From Halalkalibacillus sediminis (GTDB lineage: Bacteria > Bacillota > Bacilli > Bacillales > Alkalibacillaceae), in assembly GCF_002844535.1 (NCBI RefSeq), contig NZ_PJNH01000002.1:372001-436000 (forward strand): DNA of 64,000 nucleotides. The letters run 5' to 3'. The translations under genes were made by a program, and so were the position numbers. Below are positions 59,360-64,000 of the stretch, one piece after another. Each line of letters begins with the position of its first letter. Position 1 is the stretch's first letter. Below the pieces are notes generated by a model. It was given only the letters and a program-made list of their open reading frames with translations, was not told the origin of the DNA and ran no database searches.

Positions 59360-60823
59360 TTATTTCCATACATATGCTACTTTTTCTAATTCTCGGCTGA
59401 TTTCTTGTTTATGTGGTTGACTCGTAAACAAACTTACGACTATTGCGAAAAAGAAGGAAGCTACGAATCCTGGTACTCCTTCAACGACAATACTACTCAA
59501 ACCTGCCTGGTACCAGATCACTACTGCTAATAAACCTGCAAGCATTCCTGCCATTGCTCCTGCGTTCGTGAGCCCTTTCCAATAAAGTGACAAAATCAAC
59601 ACCGGTGCAAAGGTCGCTGCAAGTCCAGCGGAAGCGTAGACAGTGAGCCAGAATACGGACTCGGGTGTCGTCACAGCTACAATGGTAGATATGATTCCGA
59701 TGATGATGACGACGATACGAGTGATCATGACGTTCTGTTTTTCTGTCAGAGAACGATTGAAATATTTCGAATAAATATCCTCTGTTAAAGTTGAAGAAGC
59801 TGATAGTAATTGTGAGTCAGCGGTAGACATGAGAAGTCCAAGAAAGATTGCTAACAAAATTCCACCGAAGATCGGGTGGACTAGTTCAGTCAGTGCCATC
59901 GGGAAAATCATTTCCGGGTCGGCAACTTCTGGGAAGATGATTCTTCCAGCATATCCAACAAGGAATGCTCCCCAATAAGTGATCGTTAAGGCTGCTAAAC
60001 AGATAGCAGCTGATTTTTTAACCTCAGCAGAACTTTTCAAAGCGAAAAAGCGAATCGTGTCATGCGGTCGACCGATTACGTTCAAGCCTAAAGCTAAGAA
60101 ACCTAAAATTGCACCAAGTAATGCTGAACCTGTAGCACCCATGTTGGCCGATACCATTGTCGGACTGATCTCAGCTGCTTGGCTGACGACTTCTCCCCAA
60201 CCTCCAGCAAAAGATACCATGAAGATTCCGAGAATGACTGTTCCAATTACTACTCCAAGGCCTTGGAAGTAGTCGGTCAAAGAGACTCCCATGAGTCCAC
60301 CGAACAAACAATAAGCTGTGACGACAATTCCAGATATAATGATTGCTGTAATAGGGGTGAATCCAAAAGCTGTCTCTAATGTTTTACCAGCAGCAGCTAA
60401 CTGGGCTGCAGTGTAAGCGGACATGAAGATTACGATAGAAAGAGCGGCAATAATACGGATCATATGTGGATTGCCGCGCACTCTCTTCACAAAGAAGTCT
60501 GTATATGTAACAGAATCAAGTAGTTGAGAGTAATTACGTACTCTTTTAGCAATAACGACATAAGCGAAAAGGAAACCCAAGTTGAACCCGATTAAAATGT
60601 AAAATACGGAAGGTCCGAGTGCATATACGAGTCCTACATACCCGATCAGGACCCAAGCGCTCATTCCTGAAAAGGCATAGCTGATTGCTGATACCCAACT
60701 ACCTAATTGTCTTCCGGCAATATGGAAACCTTCTTTCGTTTTCGTAAAGCGGAAAGAATAGACCCCGATACCGACCATCAATAGAAAATAAATAACGATT
60801 GGAACGATTAATGCTAAGTTCAT
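59360..60823 (-). CDS. putP: Sodium/proline symporter (PutP type)
   Basis: A 487-residue SSS transporter. Diagnostic parts are RQLGSWVSAISYAFSGMSAW near residue 38, SVTYTDFFVKRVRGN near 105, GLMGVSLTDYFQGLGVVIG near 175 and FLGLLMSTADSQLLSASSTL near 320. These match PutP/OpuE proline symporters, in which Ser residues of the STADSQLL segment help bind Na+. It would import proline for catabolism or osmoprotection. The start codon overlaps the stop of the upstream 52-residue gene, which indicates coupled expression of the two. Confidence 0.92.
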   Translation of the reverse strand: MNLALIVPIVIYFLLMVGIGVYSFRFTKTKEGFHIAGRQLGSWVSAISYAFSGMSAWVLIGYVGLVYALGPSVFYILIGFNLGFLFAYVVIAKRVRNYSQLLDSVTYTDFFVKRVRGNPHMIRIIAALSIVIFMSAYTAAQLAAAGKTLETAFGFTPITAIIISGIVVTAYCLFGGLMGVSLTDYFQGLGVVIGTVILGIFMVSFAGGWGEVVSQAAEISPTMVSANMGATGSALLGAILGFLALGLNVIGRPHDTIRFFALKSSAEVKKSAAICLAALTITYWGAFLVGYAGRIIFPEVADPEMIFPMALTELVHPIFGGILLAIFLGLLMSTADSQLLSASSTLTEDIYSKYFNRSLTEKQNVMITRIVVIIIGIISTIVAVTTPESVFWLTVYASAGLAATFAPVLILSLYWKGLTNAGAMAGMLAGLLAVVIWYQAGLSSIVVEGVPGFVASFFFAIVVSLFTSQPHKQEISRELEKVAYVWK

Positions 60824-60978
60824 CGCAATTCACCTTCTTCCGAATTGTAGTGTTTGAAATAGTGCTCATCTCTCTTTGATGCTTTGTTTTCTCTGATAAG
60901 TTGCACGATTGGAATCGCCGTCAAAATGGCAGGGATGACTACGACTACCAACCATGCTCCAAGGGTCCACCCAAGCAT
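60820..60978 (-). CDS. 52-residue membrane protein, putative small companion of PutP
   Basis: The frame starts with ATG at 60978, with GGAGGTGG well placed upstream, and its TGA overlaps the putP ATG (CGATGA). The product starts MLGWTLGAWLVVVVIPAILT, a single membrane helix (about 4-27), followed by a charged cytoplasmic-type tail ending HYNSEEGELR. A strong ribosome binding site and stop/start overlap argue for a real gene. Small single-helix partners are known for several Na+ symporters, and YhdT/PanF in this same window is a parallel. I do not recognise a named family. Confidence 0.78.
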   Translation of the reverse strand: MLGWTLGAWLVVVVIPAILTAIPIVQLIRENKASKRDEHYFKHYNSEEGELR

Positions 60979-61218
60979 TGTCCCACCTCCGTATAATTAT
61001 CTGAACATTCTTAATTAGAAGAATATAATTAAGTATTATAAACGCAATATTCGACAATGTAAACGGGATATTTTTAAAAAAACAAATTATATATGATTTT
61101 ATGAAAAATATTATCTTTAAATGATGAATTTATGATAAATTATATAAAATAACCACTTATTATTAATTTTTTTATAAAATAAACTACAAGTTGAAATAAA
61201 TTCCTCAGGAGGGGTTGG

Positions 61219-62931
61219 ATGACAACAAAAAGTTTGATAGGTGAAGTCGATCAACATAGGTTGATGGAGTACACTTCTTCGATTGCACAATATGAACGTT
61301 TATCGGGTACAGAAGACGAAATGAAAGCGTTCGAATACATAAAGGAAACGCTCGAATCATTCGGGTTATTTCCAAATCTTGTCGAACAACAGGCTTACAT
61401 TAGCCTTCCGAGAAGTGCTAGTTTATCCTGCGATAGTGAATCATTCGAATGTATTACCCACTCAATGGCTCCGTCGGCAGACCGCTGGAACGGGCGCCTA
61501 ATCAGAGTGGATGCTGAGAATTTGGATGAAAGGTTGCCGGCTGATCGTTATGAAAGTATTGCACTTATAGATGGAATAGCTACACCTGGAGTCGTCAGAA
61601 AAATTCAAAATTTAGGCTTTATTGGTTGCATTTTTATCAATACTTCATTAACTTATGAGATGATTGTATCGCCTGTCTGGGGAACACCGACCCCGGAAAA
61701 GTTGAAAGACTTACCGAAGATTCCAGTCGTTTCAGTAAATGAAGAAACAGGAAAGAGATTGATCGAGTTATCTGAAAAGGTGTCCTTTGTAGAAATGACG
61801 ACAAGGGTTGAAACGCGGGTCAGACCGATTCCTCTTTTGACTGTAGATATTGAACCCGGAAAAGGTGATGATACATTCCTTTTGTTCAGTGGTCATGTAG
61901 ATTCATGGCATTTTGGTGCGATGGATAATGGAACCGCAAACGCTACCATGCTAGAAGTGGCTCGTATTTTTTCTAATAAAAAGGACGAACTTTCACGGAC
62001 ATTACGACTAGCCTTCTGGTCGGGGCATTCTCATGGTCGATATGCTGGGTCGGCCCAATACTGTGATGAAAACTGGCTAGAATTGCATAACCACTGTGTG
62101 GGGCACGTCAACATCGATTCTGTAGGTGGAAAAGGTGCAAGTATTCTTTCTCAAGCAAATACTATGGAAGAGATGAAATCCGTTGCATCTTCATCAGTTA
62201 AAAAAATAAGTGGTCAAGACTTTGAAGGGAAACGATATGGAAAAGCGGGTGACCAATCTTTTTGGGGTGTCGGAATTCCTTCTTTATATATGGGGCTTTC
62301 TGAACAACCTCCTTCAGAGAGTGATGAGCTGGATGCCCGTGAAAAAATGTTCGGCGGCGGAGGAAAGTCTGCTGGCTTTGGCTGGTGGTGGCATACTGTT
62401 GAAGATACGTTGGATAAAATTGATCCAGATAACTTGAAGAGAGATTGTGAAGTATACCTAGACTCTATTTCACAAATAGTTTGTGAGAATAAGTTGCCAA
62501 TCGATCAAGCAGCTGCTATTGATGACATATTGCTAGGTTTGAATGAATGGTCTTTGAAGGCAGGTAATGCACTTGATTTTGAAGAAATCATGAGTCGGCT
62601 GAAAAAGGTGAAATCCCTATATCAGGAAGCAACTTCGAATCTATCGGATCAAGTGTTCAACCAATTAGCTATGAGGATGTCGCGAAAACTTGTTCCGTTC
62701 AATTATGTCGCAGATAGTAGATACGAATATGATACACTCTTCGCCTTACCTAAAGTCCCGGCATTGATGGATTTCAATCGTTTGGTAGAAATGCATAAAG
62801 GCAATGAGGATGAATTTTTCCTGAAAACGAAACTCAAACGGAAAATGAATGAATTATTGCACACTGTTTATGAACTAGAAAGAGATATTTTATTTTACTA
62901 TAGGAGTGGAGAAAATGACGAAATTACTTAA
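61219..62931 (+). CDS. M28-family peptidase-like protein with PA-type insert and altered metal-site residues
   Basis: A 570-residue protein with no signal peptide. An N-terminal cap is followed by a PA-like insert (about 80-200) and the M28 core. Metal-type residues are His226 and Asp228 in SGHVDSW, Asp236 in AMDNGTANA, Asp300 in VNIDSVGG and His392 in WWWHTVEDTLD. Where active M28 enzymes have a Glu-Glu pair (catalytic base and metal ligand), this protein reads WSGHSHGRYAGS (267-278), with His270-Ser-His272. A different metal chemistry or non-peptidase activity is possible. The C-terminal about 150 residues are helical. AGGAGGGG precedes the ATG. It overlaps namA by 17 nt. Confidence 0.8.
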   Translation: MTTKSLIGEVDQHRLMEYTSSIAQYERLSGTEDEMKAFEYIKETLESFGLFPNLVEQQAYISLPRSASLSCDSESFECITHSMAPSADRWNGRLIRVDAENLDERLPADRYESIALIDGIATPGVVRKIQNLGFIGCIFINTSLTYEMIVSPVWGTPTPEKLKDLPKIPVVSVNEETGKRLIELSEKVSFVEMTTRVETRVRPIPLLTVDIEPGKGDDTFLLFSGHVDSWHFGAMDNGTANATMLEVARIFSNKKDELSRTLRLAFWSGHSHGRYAGSAQYCDENWLELHNHCVGHVNIDSVGGKGASILSQANTMEEMKSVASSSVKKISGQDFEGKRYGKAGDQSFWGVGIPSLYMGLSEQPPSESDELDAREKMFGGGGKSAGFGWWWHTVEDTLDKIDPDNLKRDCEVYLDSISQIVCENKLPIDQAAAIDDILLGLNEWSLKAGNALDFEEIMSRLKKVKSLYQEATSNLSDQVFNQLAMRMSRKLVPFNYVADSRYEYDTLFALPKVPALMDFNRLVEMHKGNEDEFFLKTKLKRKMNELLHTVYELERDILFYYRSGENDEIT

Positions 62932-63925
62932 ACCATACAATTTAAAAGGACTAGAGTTGAATAATCGGGTGATGTTGTCACCGATGTGTCAGTATAAAGT
63001 CCAAAAGAATGACGGAACACCGACTGAATGGCATTATGTACATTTAGTCAGCCGCGCGGTTGGAGGTGTTGGGCTGATTTGCTTTGAAATGACCAACGTC
63101 GAATCTAATGGACGTATTACTGAAAATTGTCTTGGACTGTGGAGCAAAGATCAAGTTCCAGCTTACAAACGAATCGTAGACGAATGTCATAGTTACGGTT
63201 CTAAGGTTGCGATCCAAATCGCACATGCAGGGAGAAAGTCTACGGTCAAAGATGAGGAAACAGTCGGTCCGAGTGCGATTGCTTTTTCTGAAAAAATGGA
63301 CACTCCACGTGCTCTAGAGATAGAGGAAGTCGAGGAGATGGTTCGGAAGTTCGGTGAAAGCACGAAGCTCGCTGTTGAAGCGGGATTTGACTCGATTGAA
63401 CTGCACGGAGCTCATGGATATTTACTTCATCAATTTATATCGCCAAGAAGTAATCTGCGTGATGATATTTATGGAGAATACGACCGCTTCCCTCTTGAAG
63501 TAATAAAAGAAGTACGTAGTCAAATGCCTGAAGACATGCCATTAATCCTTCGTGTTTCAGCAATTGAACACGGGGAAGACGGCTATGGTCTGGACCACTT
63601 GATGCCGATGCTCAAAAAGTTTGTCGATGCAGGTGTGGATGCTTTTGATGTAAGTACTGGAGGAAATTCTACGAATAGACCTGAAGTCTATCCTGGATAT
63701 CAGGTTGATTATGCTGAGGCGATAAAAAAGGAAATAGGCGTACCAGTTATAAGTGTCGGCGCCTTGGAAGATCCGGAGGTGGCGGCAAAAGTTGTGGATG
63801 AAGGTCAAGCAGACATGGTAGCGATTGGAAAAGGTCTTCTACGTCAGCCATACTGGCCGAAAGAAGCGGCTGAAAAGTTAGGCGTGGACTTTGATTTACC
63901 AGGAGTCTATAACGTAGGATATTAG
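62915..63925 (+). CDS. namA: NADPH dehydrogenase, Old Yellow Enzyme family (NamA/YqjM)
   Basis: A 336-residue FMN enzyme. NRVMLSPMCQYKVQKNDGTP (near 20-40) holds the Cys that tunes FMN in YqjM, QIAHAGRKS is near 105, and the His pair for substrate carbonyls lies in ELHGAHGYLLHQFISP (near 165-180). RPEVYPGYQVDYAEAIKK and DMVAIGKGLLRQPYW complete the barrel. It reduces activated C=C bonds in enals, enones or nitroaromatics. The ATG at 62915, inside the upstream gene, follows AGGAGTGG; a GTG at 62906 lies within that site. It is co-transcribed with the M28-like gene. Confidence 0.94.
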   Translation: MTKLLKPYNLKGLELNNRVMLSPMCQYKVQKNDGTPTEWHYVHLVSRAVGGVGLICFEMTNVESNGRITENCLGLWSKDQVPAYKRIVDECHSYGSKVAIQIAHAGRKSTVKDEETVGPSAIAFSEKMDTPRALEIEEVEEMVRKFGESTKLAVEAGFDSIELHGAHGYLLHQFISPRSNLRDDIYGEYDRFPLEVIKEVRSQMPEDMPLILRVSAIEHGEDGYGLDHLMPMLKKFVDAGVDAFDVSTGGNSTNRPEVYPGYQVDYAEAIKKEIGVPVISVGALEDPEVAAKVVDEGQADMVAIGKGLLRQPYWPKEAAEKLGVDFDLPGVYNVGY

Positions 63926-64000
63926 GTTTTGAGTTGTTAACGTTTATTGTTGCTTTGGCAAATCATATATAGGTGATCGCTTATTCGCTAATAACAACAA

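Noticed and set aside
60866-61057. Minus-strand frame of 63 codons upstream of putP
   Set aside because: It has no ribosome binding site and is out of frame with the better 52-codon gene (60820-60978), which has GGAGGTGG and a stop/start overlap with putP.

Overview
The window reads as chromosome of a low-GC, Gram-positive, spore-former-type Bacillaceae, probably a halophilic or halotolerant genus. The signs are strong AGGAGG-type ribosome binding sites, frequent TTG and GTG starts, sigma-B-like promoters, CcpA-type cre boxes, acidic surface proteins, three Na+/solute symporters, and many genes whose nearest known relatives are Bacillus subtilis genes (panD, panF, ydaT, yvbJ, ywrA-D, malL, malR, namA). 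The genus cannot be fixed from sequence alone. No rRNA, tRNA, CRISPR array, prophage or insertion sequence was found.

Layout. 1-2.1 kb: 3' part of an M20 amidohydrolase and an unusual regulator. 2.4-9.5 kb: panD, a metallophosphatase, three zinc-ribbon membrane proteins, the YhdT/PanF pantothenate importer, YdaT and a small Zn-ribbon protein. 9.6-13.2 kb: the ywrD-ywrC-ywrB-ywrA block (gamma-glutamyltransferase-like enzyme, Lrp regulator, chromate transporter pair) with a candidate structured RNA between ywrD and ywrC. 13.2-14.9 kb: small stress-type genes behind sigma-B-like promoters.

15.1-30.1 kb: a catabolic cluster. It holds a CoA-transferase, a TAXI-TRAP carboxylate importer, a complete short-chain beta-oxidation set, then a second module of dehydrogenases, a thioesterase, an NMO-type flavoenzyme and a permease, and ends with an IclR regulator. 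A perfect palindrome and a cre box sit in front of the first gene. 30.2-34.6 kb: EamA transporter, NERD protein, AtoE-type short-chain fatty acid transporter and AraC regulator. 34.9-41.2 kb: a sortase-assembled pilus operon (adhesin, backbone pilin, two class C sortases). 41.3-42.4 kb: sarcosine oxidase-like enzyme.

42.5-55.9 kb: a maltodextrin locus (oligo-1,6-glucosidase, ROK glucokinase, phosphoglucose isomerase, GH13 cyclomaltodextrinase-type enzyme, MalEFG importer without its ATPase, GH31 alpha-glucosidase, LacI/MalR regulator). Maltodextrins would be imported, cut to glucose, phosphorylated and isomerised by products of this one locus. A 93-nt leader is shared by the glucokinase and the regulator genes. 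56-64 kb: YtcJ-type amidohydrolase with an SSS symporter, PutP with a 52-residue membrane companion gene, an M28-like protein with altered metal-site residues, and NamA.

The strongest leads are the duplicated leader (44144-44236 and 54759-54851), which shows compensatory base changes, and the multi-helix RNA candidate at 11356-11539.
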